Assembly: GCA_902795255.1 (NCBI GenBank)
Contig: CADBKS010000091.1
Span: forward strand, 1-10,688
Source: an uncultured Chloroflexota bacterium
GTDB lineage: Bacteria; Chloroflexota; Anaerolineae; Anaerolineales; Anaerolineaceae
Direction of reading: 5' to 3'
DNA: 10,688 nt
Part shown: piece after piece, positions 1-7,137 of the stretch
Numbering within the stretch: the first letter of the stretch is position 1
How the letters are laid out: every line of letters begins with the position of its first letter
The notes under the pieces: generated by a model
What the model saw: only the letters and a program-made list of their open reading frames with translations
Database searches by the model: none
What the model was told of the DNA's origin: nothing
Program-made: the position numbers and the translations under genes

Positions 1-1418
1 CCTACTTCAACGATATCCAGCGCCAGGCCACCAAGGATGCCGGAAAGATCGCCGGCTTCAACGTCAAACGCATCATCAACGAACCGACCAGCGCCGCGCT
101 TGCCTACGGGCTGGACAACGGCGCCGCGCAGAAGATCATGGTCTATGATCTCGGCGGCGGCACCTTTGATGTCTCCATCATTGAGATCGGCGACGGCGTG
201 ATCGAAGTGCTGGCCACCAACGGGGACAACCACCTGGGCGGCGATGACTTTGACGAACGGATCATGCAGTACATGCTCAAAGATATCCGCTCCCGATACG
301 GCGCGGACCTCAGCGGCAATACGACGGCCCTGCAGCGCCTCAAAGAAGCGGCCGAAGCCGCGAAAAAGGAGCTCTCCTCTGCCGTGACCACCTCCGTCAA
401 CCTCCCGTATCTCGCCGAGAACCACGGGGAGATGATCCATTACGAGACCACCCTCTCCCGTGCGAAGTTCGAGGAACTGATCCACGACCTGATCGAGCGC
501 ACCGCCGTTCCGGTCCAGAACGCGCTCGATGACGCGGGCATCGCGCCCTCCGAGCTTGGAAAAGTCCTGCTGGTCGGCGGCTCGACCCGCATCCCCGCCG
601 TTCAGGACCGGGTGCGGATGATGACCGGCATCGAACCGTCACGCTCCATCAACCCGGACGAATGTGTTGCCCAGGGCGCGGCCATCCAGGGCGATACGCT
701 CTCCGGCGGGAAGATGGAACTTGCCGGCACCAGCGGCGGGATCCTGCTGCTCGACGTCACGCCGCTCAGCCTCTCCATTGAGACCGTCGGCGGGGTAGCC
801 ACACGGCTTGTCGAACGAAACTCGACGCTCCCCATCCACTATTCCCAGGTTTTCTCGACCGTTGCTCCTTTCCAGAGCAGCGTGGATATCCATGTGCTGC
901 AGGGAGAACGTCCGATGGCGGCAGATAACAAGACGATCGGAAAATTCCGTCTCAACGGCATCAAACGCGCCCCGGCCGGCGTCCCGCAGATCGAAGTCAC
1001 CTTCGATATCGACGCCAACGGCATCCTGACCGTATCGGCAAAAGACCTTGACACCGGCAAGCAGCAGTCCATCACCATCACCGCCAACGACCGCATGTCC
1101 GACGCGGAGATCAACGCCGCCATCCACGACGCCGAAGCCTACGCCGCACAGGACAAGATCCGCCGTGACGCACTGCACATCGGGCAGGACGCCAATGCGC
1201 TCCTGATCAAAGTCGAAAACGCGCTCCACAACGCACCGAAGGATTTCGATAAGGACGAAAAGAAACGCGTCAAATCCGAGGCGGACGCGCTCCGCAAACT
1301 CATCACTCGGACCCGTCCGGAAACGATGAGCGAAAGCGAGCTCGCCGAGATCCGCAGCGCCATGCAGACCCTCGAATCCTCCTCAGAAAATATCCGCCGG
1401 GCCGCAGGGATCGACTGA
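1..1418 (+). CDS. dnaK: Molecular chaperone DnaK (Hsp70), 5'-truncated by the window edge
   Basis: This is an ATP-dependent cytosolic Hsp70 chaperone that binds exposed hydrophobic segments and normally works with DnaJ and GrpE. The frame is open from base 3, giving 471 residues. Alignment from memory with E. coli DnaK places the first visible residue near position 145, so about 144 N-terminal residues lie upstream. The ATG at 138 is an internal Met, not the start. Visible hallmarks are RIINEPTSAALAYG, the phosphate-2 loop DLGGGTFDVSI, the adenosine-site motif LLVGGSTRIPAVQ, the interdomain linker LLLDVTPLSLSIET, and the substrate-binding segments QVFSTVAP and VLQGERPMA. The C-terminus stops at SSENIRRAAGID, so the Gly-rich acidic tail seen in many bacterial DnaKs is absent. 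No dnaJ or grpE follows. A strong terminator comes directly after. Family assignment is certain. Whether it is the main DnaK or a paralogue cannot be told here. Confidence 0.97.
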   Translation, partial: YFNDIQRQATKDAGKIAGFNVKRIINEPTSAALAYGLDNGAAQKIMVYDLGGGTFDVSIIEIGDGVIEVLATNGDNHLGGDDFDERIMQYMLKDIRSRYGADLSGNTTALQRLKEAAEAAKKELSSAVTTSVNLPYLAENHGEMIHYETTLSRAKFEELIHDLIERTAVPVQNALDDAGIAPSELGKVLLVGGSTRIPAVQDRVRMMTGIEPSRSINPDECVAQGAAIQGDTLSGGKMELAGTSGGILLLDVTPLSLSIETVGGVATRLVERNSTLPIHYSQVFSTVAPFQSSVDIHVLQGERPMAADNKTIGKFRLNGIKRAPAGVPQIEVTFDIDANGILTVSAKDLDTGKQQSITITANDRMSDAEINAAIHDAEAYAAQDKIRRDALHIGQDANALLIKVENALHNAPKDFDKDEKKRVKSEADALRKLITRTRPETMSESELAEIRSAMQTLESSSENIRRAAGID

Positions 1419-1454
1419 CAGGGAAAAAGCAAAAAGTAAAAGGTAAAATTTTTG

Positions 1455-1484
1455 GAAATGGCGCCTGCGCGCCATTTCTTATTT
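1455..1484 (+). terminator. Intrinsic terminator after dnaK
   Basis: A perfect 10-bp stem, GAAATGGCGC (1455–1464) and GCGCCATTTC (1469–1478), encloses the 4-nt loop CTGC and is followed by TTATTT. It lies 37 bp after the dnaK stop codon and separates that transcript from the TPR gene. The preceding 1423–1450 is an A-rich tract without coding content. Confidence 0.85.
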
Positions 1485-1549
1485 GCAGCCGACCGCGGAT
1501 TTTTCTTTCCGCATCATCCCGAATCATTCGCGGGAAGGCGCAATTCGAA

Positions 1550-1555
1550 TATAAT
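1550..1555 (+). promoter_or_regulatory. −10 promoter box just before the TPR gene
   Basis: A perfect TATAAT lies at 1550–1555. With a 17-bp spacer the −35 position (1527–1532) reads TTCGCG, which matches TTGACA poorly. The box ends only 8 bp before the ATG at 1564, so the predicted transcript start is at about 1561–1563, giving a leaderless or nearly leaderless mRNA. AGAAG at 1556–1560 is the only Shine-Dalgarno-like sequence and is probably outside or at the very end of the transcript. Confidence 0.5.
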
Positions 1556-1563
1556 AGAAGCGT

Positions 1564-2844
1564 ATGTATCTGAAAGGTTCCTCTTATAACTACAGTTCCA
1601 GGCGCCGGCGGAGCAGTCCGATCCGGATCCTTCTCCTGCTGATGCTGGTCTCCGCCGGGCTTTATTATGCGATCAACATCGTCCCGACCACGGATCCGCT
1701 CTTCATTCCGACCCCGACCCCGACAACGGCGCCGGAGGCCTACCTGAACGAAGCAGAAACGCTTTACAATGAAGGCCGAATCACCCGCGCCATCGAAAGC
1801 TACCAGAAGGCCATCACCTCCGACCCGAAGAATATCAACACCTATATCGCGCTGGCCAAGCTGCAGGTCTTCAACGGCAATTATGCGGAAGCCCTGACCA
1901 ACGCCGAAAACGCGATCCTGCTGAACCCGAACAACGCCGAAGCGCATGCCGTCCGCGGCTGGGCGATCGGCATGCAGGGCAATTACCTTGATGCTGAAAG
2001 CGCGTTCAACCGCGCCAAGGAGCTGAACCCGAACCTCGCCCTGGCGTACGCCTACCAGACGGAAGTGCTCGTCGAACAGATCAATAACGGGGAAGACCGG
2101 CTGGATACGCTGACAAAAGCCACGGAAAACTCCCGCCAGGCGATCAACCTCGGGAACACACTGATGGAAACGCACCGCGCCCGCGGTCTGCTGCTGGAGA
2201 TCACCGGGAACTACGAAGAAGCGGTCACCGAATTCCAGATCGCCATCGCGATCAACCCCAACATCGCGGACCTCTATCTGGCGCTCGGACGCGCCTACCG
2301 CGCAAACGGTATGGATACCGAAGCCATCACCGCCTTCGAACGGGCCTCCACACTGAACCCGTACGACCCGTGGGCACCGTACTACATTTCCCGCACCTAT
2401 GCCAGCAACGGTGAATACACGAAAGCCATTCAGCAGGGTGAGGACGCGGTAGAACTGGACCCGACAGAGACCCAGTTCTACTGGAACCTCGGAACGCAGT
2501 ACTACCGCTCCGGCGATTACGCCAGGGCACTGGAATACTTCCGGCTCTCCATTCAGGGCGGCGTGGGCAAGGACGGCGCAGTCGTCCGCGGCATCCCGCT
2601 CAGCTACGACAACCGGGTCCCGGAGCTTTATTACATGTACGGGCTGATTCTTGCCCGCAGCGGTCAGTGTCAGGAAGCCGCGGAAGTCGTCCGCCTGCTC
2701 ACGCAGGGAGTCCCGGAAGATGCCACCGCCGTCCTGAACGCGGAATACATGACCGAAGTCTGCAAGGAAGGGGATTTTGACATTGTACTCGTTGCGGTCC
2801 CGACCGATACCCCGGCGCCGGAAGAAACTCCGGAAGGGGAATAA
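1564..2844 (+). CDS. Membrane-anchored tetratricopeptide (TPR) repeat protein
   Basis: This 426-residue protein most likely acts as a protein-interaction scaffold on the outer face of the cytoplasmic membrane. The N-terminus is basic (SSRRRRSSPIR), followed by one hydrophobic helix (about residues 21–42, RILLLLMLVSAGLYYAINIV). The positive-inside rule therefore predicts an uncleaved signal anchor with the rest outside. A Pro-Thr spacer (about residues 47–58, IPTPTPTTAPE) links it to roughly eight TPR units covering residues 60–390, with clear W-LG-A-Y-P type spacing, for example YNEGRITRAIESYQKAITSDP and YRANGMDTEAITAFERASTLNP. A short Pro/Glu-rich tail (TDTPAPEETPEGE) ends it. The spacer and tail style are common in Anaerolineae surface proteins. 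No catalytic domain is visible, and the partner is unknown. No better in-frame start exists, because the next Met lies inside the membrane helix. Confidence 0.9.
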   Translation: MYLKGSSYNYSSRRRRSSPIRILLLLMLVSAGLYYAINIVPTTDPLFIPTPTPTTAPEAYLNEAETLYNEGRITRAIESYQKAITSDPKNINTYIALAKLQVFNGNYAEALTNAENAILLNPNNAEAHAVRGWAIGMQGNYLDAESAFNRAKELNPNLALAYAYQTEVLVEQINNGEDRLDTLTKATENSRQAINLGNTLMETHRARGLLLEITGNYEEAVTEFQIAIAINPNIADLYLALGRAYRANGMDTEAITAFERASTLNPYDPWAPYYISRTYASNGEYTKAIQQGEDAVELDPTETQFYWNLGTQYYRSGDYARALEYFRLSIQGGVGKDGAVVRGIPLSYDNRVPELYYMYGLILARSGQCQEAAEVVRLLTQGVPEDATAVLNAEYMTEVCKEGDFDIVLVAVPTDTPAPEETPEGE

Positions 2845-2941
2845 GAAACAGTCAGAAGTTTGAAGTGAGCAGGGAGAAGGGAGAAATCAGCCGGATCAGT
2901 GCAAAGTTTTTGATGTCACTGCTCTGAATTGACCGGATGAA

Positions 2942-2974
2942 ACGCTTTTGCCGCTCCCATATGAATAAAAGCGT
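2942..2974. repeat. Operator-like inverted repeat upstream of the AAA operon
   Basis: Perfect 8-bp arms, ACGCTTTT (2942–2949) and AAAAGCGT (2967–2974), are separated by 17 bp that contain the palindrome CATATG (2958–2963). No U-tract follows, so it does not look like a terminator. It lies 52 bp before the preferred operon start. I see no convincing −35/−10 pair in 2845–3025, and the rest of that spacer holds no recognisable feature. Confidence 0.35.
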
Positions 2975-3025
2975 GCGTTGACAGAAGTTTTTGAGGACCC
3001 TGTCAGCAGGAAGAATTATACAGAT

Positions 3026-4567
3026 ATGGATTTTATCAAAGAGATCGACCTCAGCCTGCGGGCAAAATCAACACTGATCCTGATCGTTTCACCTGAAGAA
3101 GAACGGATCACCGACGACATCAAATCGCTGTGCCAGTCCACGGAACGGGGCTGCGTTGTCTGGGACATCGCAGAAGGCTTCAGCGCGCTTGTCGGGAAAT
3201 CCGCGCCATCCGGCGGGCGGGACCCGCTGACTGTTCTCGAACAGATCGACAAAGCCGACCCGCAGGAAGCAGTGCTTTTCATCCTGCATGATTTTCATGA
3301 ATGCTGGGACAACCCCAGCGTCAAACGAAAGCTGCGCGGTCTGGTCCGGAAGCTCAAATACACCCGCAAATCGATCCTCATCACCGCCCCGTCCGCAGAG
3401 GTCCCGCCGGAACTTGCGAACGAATGCGTCGTGATGGACTATCCGCTGCCGAACCTGCAGACGCTGCAGAACGTACTGGATAAATTCCGGCTCACGCCCG
3501 GCGTCACCATCGCGCTCAGCCCGGCCGGGAAGGAAAAACTGCTCCAGGCCGCACTCGGTCTGACCGCATCCCAGGCACAGCGCGTCTTCGCCAAAGCGAT
3601 CGTCAGTGACGGAAAGCTGAATGACGGGGATATCGACTTCGTCATGCGGGAGAAAAAGCAGCTCATCCGTGATATTGAAGCACTGGAGTTCACCGAAGCG
3701 TCCGAGACGCCCGAAACCGTGGGCGGGCTCGGCGAGCTCAAGCACTGGCTCGGTCTGCGTGAAAAGGCCTTCAGCAGTGAAGCCCGCGCATACGGACTGC
3801 CGGCGCCCAAAGGCATCGCCCTGATCGGGATCCCCGGCACAGGCAAGAGCCTGACCGCAAAAATGATCAGCCGATTGTGGCATCTGCCGCTGATCCGGCT
3901 GGATGTCGGTGCGCTCTTCGGCAGTCTGGTCGGCGAATCGGAAGAACGGGTCCGCCGGGCCCTTTCGATCGTTGAGATCATTTCGCCCTGCATCCTCTGG
4001 ATCGACGAACTCGAAAAGGCACTTTCGCACGGAGGGCTCGACAGCGGGACCAGCACGCGTGTCTTCGGCAGCATCCTGACCTGGATGCAGGAAAAAACCG
4101 CACCGGTCTTCGTCGTCGCCACCGCCAATGACGTGACCTCCCTGCCGCCGGAGCTGCTCCGCCGCGGCCGTTTTGACGAGATCTTTTTCCTGGACCTGCC
4201 CACCGAGCAGGAACGCCGGGAGATTTTCGAAGTCCACATTCTGAAACGCGGCCGGCTGCCCGAAATGTACGATCTGGACCGGCTGGCAAAAGCCTCCCGC
4301 GGGTTTGTCGGCTCCGAGATCGAACAGGCCGTCATCGACGCGATGTATATCGGCTTCAACGACCGGGAACGCGAATTCACAACCGAAGATATCCTGTCAG
4401 CTCTTCAGCATCAGGTCCCGCTTTCCGTCTCCCAGCGGGAGCAGATCGAAAAACTCCGCAGCTGGCTGCGGGAAGGCCGCGCCCAGTCGGCATCCTTCTC
4501 CGACGCGGCGGATGCCGAATCGCAGTTTGTCCCGATCCAGATCGAACTCGGCAGCGGGAAGGACTGA
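3026..4567 (+). CDS. Ycf46-like AAA+ ATPase
   Basis: This is an ATP-driven protein remodeller of the classical AAA+ group. It matches the Ycf46 family of cyanobacteria and plastids along its whole length (513 residues, usual size about 500). The N-terminal domain opens with the family signature LRAKSTLILIVSPEEER. The AAA module runs from about residue 240 and contains TVGGLGELKHWL, Walker A GIPGTGKS (268–275), the pore-loop-like segment GALFGSLVGESEERVRRAL, Walker B CILWIDE (D327, E328), the phrase LTWMQEKTAPVFVVATAN with sensor-1 N368, and the arginine-finger segment LLRRGRFDEIF (R379–R382), so it should be active. I chose ATG 3026 because AGGAAG lies 12 nt upstream and the family homology starts there. 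A TTG at 2978 would add 16 residues but has no Shine-Dalgarno. The stop is 3 bp before the Ycf35-like gene. Its molecular role in this bacterium is unknown. Confidence 0.93.
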   Translation: MDFIKEIDLSLRAKSTLILIVSPEEERITDDIKSLCQSTERGCVVWDIAEGFSALVGKSAPSGGRDPLTVLEQIDKADPQEAVLFILHDFHECWDNPSVKRKLRGLVRKLKYTRKSILITAPSAEVPPELANECVVMDYPLPNLQTLQNVLDKFRLTPGVTIALSPAGKEKLLQAALGLTASQAQRVFAKAIVSDGKLNDGDIDFVMREKKQLIRDIEALEFTEASETPETVGGLGELKHWLGLREKAFSSEARAYGLPAPKGIALIGIPGTGKSLTAKMISRLWHLPLIRLDVGALFGSLVGESEERVRRALSIVEIISPCILWIDELEKALSHGGLDSGTSTRVFGSILTWMQEKTAPVFVVATANDVTSLPPELLRRGRFDEIFFLDLPTEQERREIFEVHILKRGRLPEMYDLDRLAKASRGFVGSEIEQAVIDAMYIGFNDREREFTTEDILSALQHQVPLSVSQREQIEKLRSWLREGRAQSASFSDAADAESQFVPIQIELGSGKD

Positions 4568-4570
4568 GCC

Positions 4571-4948
4571 ATGTCGCACATTTCCGTCATGAAGGTCGCT
4601 TTTGCCGACCGTGATGTGCTCCTGCAGGCACTGAAAGCCCTCGGTTACGAGATCATCGAAGGGGATGATCTGCGCATTACCAACGGTGCACGATCCGTAA
4701 AAGTTGATTTTCTTGTAAAAGTACCCTATACCGATTCCATCGGGTTCCGGAAAGGAAAAAACGGCTGGCAGCTCACCGCGGACTGGTTCCGCGTCAACAT
4801 GGACCGGAAAACCTTCGAAAACGCGCTGAAACAGCAGTACGCTTATCTTTCCGTCAAAAAGTCTCTGGAAAGTCAGGGGTTCAGCATCACCGAAGAGTCC
4901 CGAGACGAAGCGCAGCGCATCCATATCACACTGAGGCGGGTGAACTGA
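4571..4948 (+). CDS. Ycf35-like DUF1257 protein
   Basis: A 125-residue soluble protein of the DUF1257/Ycf35 family, whose usual length is about 125–130. Recognisable features are the opening MSHISVMKVAF, the segment ALKALGYEIIEG, the central VKVDFLVKVPYTDSIGFRK, the W-containing stretch GWQLTADWFRV, the QQYAYLSVKKSLESQGF region and the final basic strand ITLRRVN. No enzyme motif or membrane segment is visible, and the biochemical function of the family is not established. The start is well supported: GGAAGGA at 4557–4563 lies 7 nt before the ATG. It sits between the Ycf46-like ATPase (3 bp gap) and the propeller protein (4 bp gap). Since Ycf35 and Ycf46 are also both encoded in red-algal plastids and cyanobacteria, the pairing suggests it is a cofactor or adaptor of the ATPase; that is inference. 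Confidence 0.88.
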   Translation: MSHISVMKVAFADRDVLLQALKALGYEIIEGDDLRITNGARSVKVDFLVKVPYTDSIGFRKGKNGWQLTADWFRVNMDRKTFENALKQQYAYLSVKKSLESQGFSITEESRDEAQRIHITLRRVN

Positions 4949-4952
4949 GCTT

Positions 4953-7133
4953 ATGGAAGTCCGGGAGATGACCCGCTTGCTGGAGGTATTGAGCCGGCCG
5001 AACCTGTCCGAAAACGCTCCGGCAGAAGAGATCTACCGGGCGGCATGCATCGGTGCCGTGACGCTGCTCTATGAAGCGGGTGACAGCAAAAGTCTGGAAA
5101 CTGCAGTTCTCCGCGGGGCCTCCCCGGAGACCCGGGCCCGCGCGCTGGCAGCGATCCGGAACCTCACCCGCGGACCGGAGGATATCCGTACCCGGGCGGT
5201 CCGCGTGCTTTATGAACTTGCGGTCCTGCACGGTGTGCCCGCTGCGGCCGCCTTTCTGCAGAAAAGCGGTCTGCAGGACAGCGATCCGGGCTGGAACAGC
5301 GCGGGAGCCCTGCTTTTCGGGCAGAAACACCGCCTGCTCAAAGAGGATCCGGGCCCGGAAAAACTCACGGAACTGTTTCTTTCCGCAGGGGAACCGCTCC
5401 GGCTGCGGCTGACCGTGCTGGGAGAAAAAGTGCTCCCCGGCTGGACCGCCCTGATGAAATATTTCAATGATCCCTCCGGCGAAAACCGCAGCTCCGTCAT
5501 CGAAGCCTACAAAACCTTCACGCCCGATGAAAGAAATCTGGTGCGGTACAGCGTCTCCGTGAGTCCGGAAGCCGCCTCGCTGCCGGCAGACCTGCTGCTG
5601 CGCTATGAAGACGATCTCCTGCTGCAGCTTTGCCGGAAGCACTGTCTGAAGCCCTCGGATCCATCCCGCGAAGCCCTGTTTTATTTTCTCAGCGGACAGT
5701 GGGAAGACTATTACCGCTCCGACAGTGATTTCCGCCGGATCCGTCTGGCCTATGAAGAAAAAGATCCGGACCTGCAGCGGCGCCTGATCGCCGTCAGCCG
5801 GGAATCCGGCAACAATGCCTGGCTCCGGAATATCAGCGGAGATCCGGAAAACATTCCCCATGACGGGACGCTTTCCGACCAGCACCTGCTCATCCGCTCG
5901 CTGACCGAACAGGAACAGTGGGGACGTCTGTGGGAGATCCTGCCGAACGTTCCGCTGCTCTGCATGCCGGACGTCTGTGCCGCACTGGAGAAAGCGGGGC
6001 ACAAACCGTCACGCATTGAGGAAGCCTCTTTTCTGAAGGAACTGAGCGAAAAGATCCGTGCCTGCGAAGGACTTTCCCCGATCCCGCTCAGCCGCATTTA
6101 CTGTGAAGGCGCCGGCAATACGCTCTCCTTTTCGGGAGGAGGGAACCGCATCGCGGCCCTTTTCGCGGACCGTCAGATCCTCGTCTGGGATACGAGGGAG
6201 CCAGACGGGGAACCCATCCGCATCGGATCCGGACAGATGGCTGTCCGCCGCATCCTGCTCAGCAATGACGGCAAATACCTCTGCGCGGATTGCGGCAGCG
6301 GTGTTGTCACGGTCTTCACCCTCCCGGCCGGACAGGCGGTCAAGACACTGCGGGGAGACGGTTCCCCGCTCATCGGGATCTTTCTGCAGCCGGATGACCG
6401 CCGCATCATCCTCTTCAGACAGAACGGAAAAGGTTCCGTGCTGACTTTTCCGGGCGGAGCGGAGCTGTTCGGCTTCGATATCGGCCTGAAGGACTGCAGC
6501 AGAGCATCTTACGACGCGGAAAGCGGACGGCTCTGCGGGATCACCTACAGCGGGGACTGTGCTGTATATGACATCGGTGAAAAACGGACCGTGACCATGC
6601 TCCGGATCTGTGAAAATCCGATGGCGGTCTGCGAGAGCTTCTCCGCCGGAAAGCTCTCCTTTATCGACCGGGACGAGCGTCTGTGGTGCATGAACCTCAT
6701 TTCCGGCAAGCCCGTCCATCAGGCCCTGGACTGCGGAGAGGAAAAGGTCCGCCGGCTTTACGAACTCAACCGCGGGGATCTTTACCTGCTCGGCACCCTT
6801 TCCGGACAGCTGCGTATCTTCGACCCGACCGCCATGCGCACGGCAGCGGTCCTGAGTGCCGGCAGCAAAAGCAGCGTGACCGGGGTTTGCTGCGATCCGG
6901 AGAGTGCCATGCTTTACAGCTGCACGGCCAACGGGACCGTCAAAGGCTGGGACGCCGGCCTGTTCAAAGATATGGTCCGCACCCTGCCGCTGCTCCGGCT
7001 GCCGGGTATGAACCGCATTGAGGAATTCCGGAAGAAGTATCCGGAACCCGGCGTAAAAGCCGCCGCGGAATGGCTGAAGACCGTCACCGCCTGGCGAAGA
7101 CGCTTTGACATTGAGATCGACTTCGGAGACTGA
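4953..7133 (+). CDS. Large helical-repeat and β-propeller (WD40-like) protein
   Basis: This 726-residue soluble protein is most likely a scaffold or substrate-recognition subunit. Residues 1–365 are predicted to be mostly α-helical, HEAT- or ARM-like in texture (for example SPETRARALAAIRNLTRG), with no catalytic motif. Residues about 385–675 read as seven divergent WD40-like blades, each closing on a hydrophobic–W/F–D turn: ILVWDTRE, VVTVFTLPAG, SVLTFPGG, CAVYDIGE, LWCMNLISG, LRIFDPTA and VKGWDAGL. The blades are degenerate and lack regular GH and WD pairs, so a standard search may miss some. The C-terminal 50 residues are charged and helical (KYPEPGVKAAAEWLKTVTAW). There is no signal peptide. 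The start is 4 bp after the Ycf35-like stop, with GGGTGA (4938–4943) as a plausible ribosome-binding site. I do not recognise the full-length protein as a named family. The propeller call rests on repeat pattern alone. Confidence 0.8.
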   Translation: MEVREMTRLLEVLSRPNLSENAPAEEIYRAACIGAVTLLYEAGDSKSLETAVLRGASPETRARALAAIRNLTRGPEDIRTRAVRVLYELAVLHGVPAAAAFLQKSGLQDSDPGWNSAGALLFGQKHRLLKEDPGPEKLTELFLSAGEPLRLRLTVLGEKVLPGWTALMKYFNDPSGENRSSVIEAYKTFTPDERNLVRYSVSVSPEAASLPADLLLRYEDDLLLQLCRKHCLKPSDPSREALFYFLSGQWEDYYRSDSDFRRIRLAYEEKDPDLQRRLIAVSRESGNNAWLRNISGDPENIPHDGTLSDQHLLIRSLTEQEQWGRLWEILPNVPLLCMPDVCAALEKAGHKPSRIEEASFLKELSEKIRACEGLSPIPLSRIYCEGAGNTLSFSGGGNRIAALFADRQILVWDTREPDGEPIRIGSGQMAVRRILLSNDGKYLCADCGSGVVTVFTLPAGQAVKTLRGDGSPLIGIFLQPDDRRIILFRQNGKGSVLTFPGGAELFGFDIGLKDCSRASYDAESGRLCGITYSGDCAVYDIGEKRTVTMLRICENPMAVCESFSAGKLSFIDRDERLWCMNLISGKPVHQALDCGEEKVRRLYELNRGDLYLLGTLSGQLRIFDPTAMRTAAVLSAGSKSSVTGVCCDPESAMLYSCTANGTVKGWDAGLFKDMVRTLPLLRLPGMNRIEEFRKKYPEPGVKAAAEWLKTVTAWRRRFDIEIDFGD

Positions 7134-7137
7134 CCGC

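Noticed and set aside
1..2844. Functional pairing of DnaK with the TPR protein, as in eukaryotic Hsp70–TPR co-chaperones.
   Set aside because: This DnaK has no EEVD-type tail, the TPR domain is predicted outside the membrane, and a strong terminator separates the genes.
2961..2981. Tiny reading frame ATG…TGA (six codons) overlapping the TTG at 2978, possibly a leader peptide.
   Set aside because: It has no ribosome-binding site and no attenuation-like alternative hairpins, and such short frames arise easily by chance.
3089..4237. Long minus-strand open frame (382 codons) opposite the AAA ATPase gene, with similar ones at 1303–2175, 4926–6002, 6009–7166 and 7084–7989.
   Set aside because: They lie wholly or almost wholly antisense to confidently recognised + strand genes. 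Their translations are rich in Arg/Gly/Asp/Phe without recognisable domains, as expected from GC-rich third codon positions.
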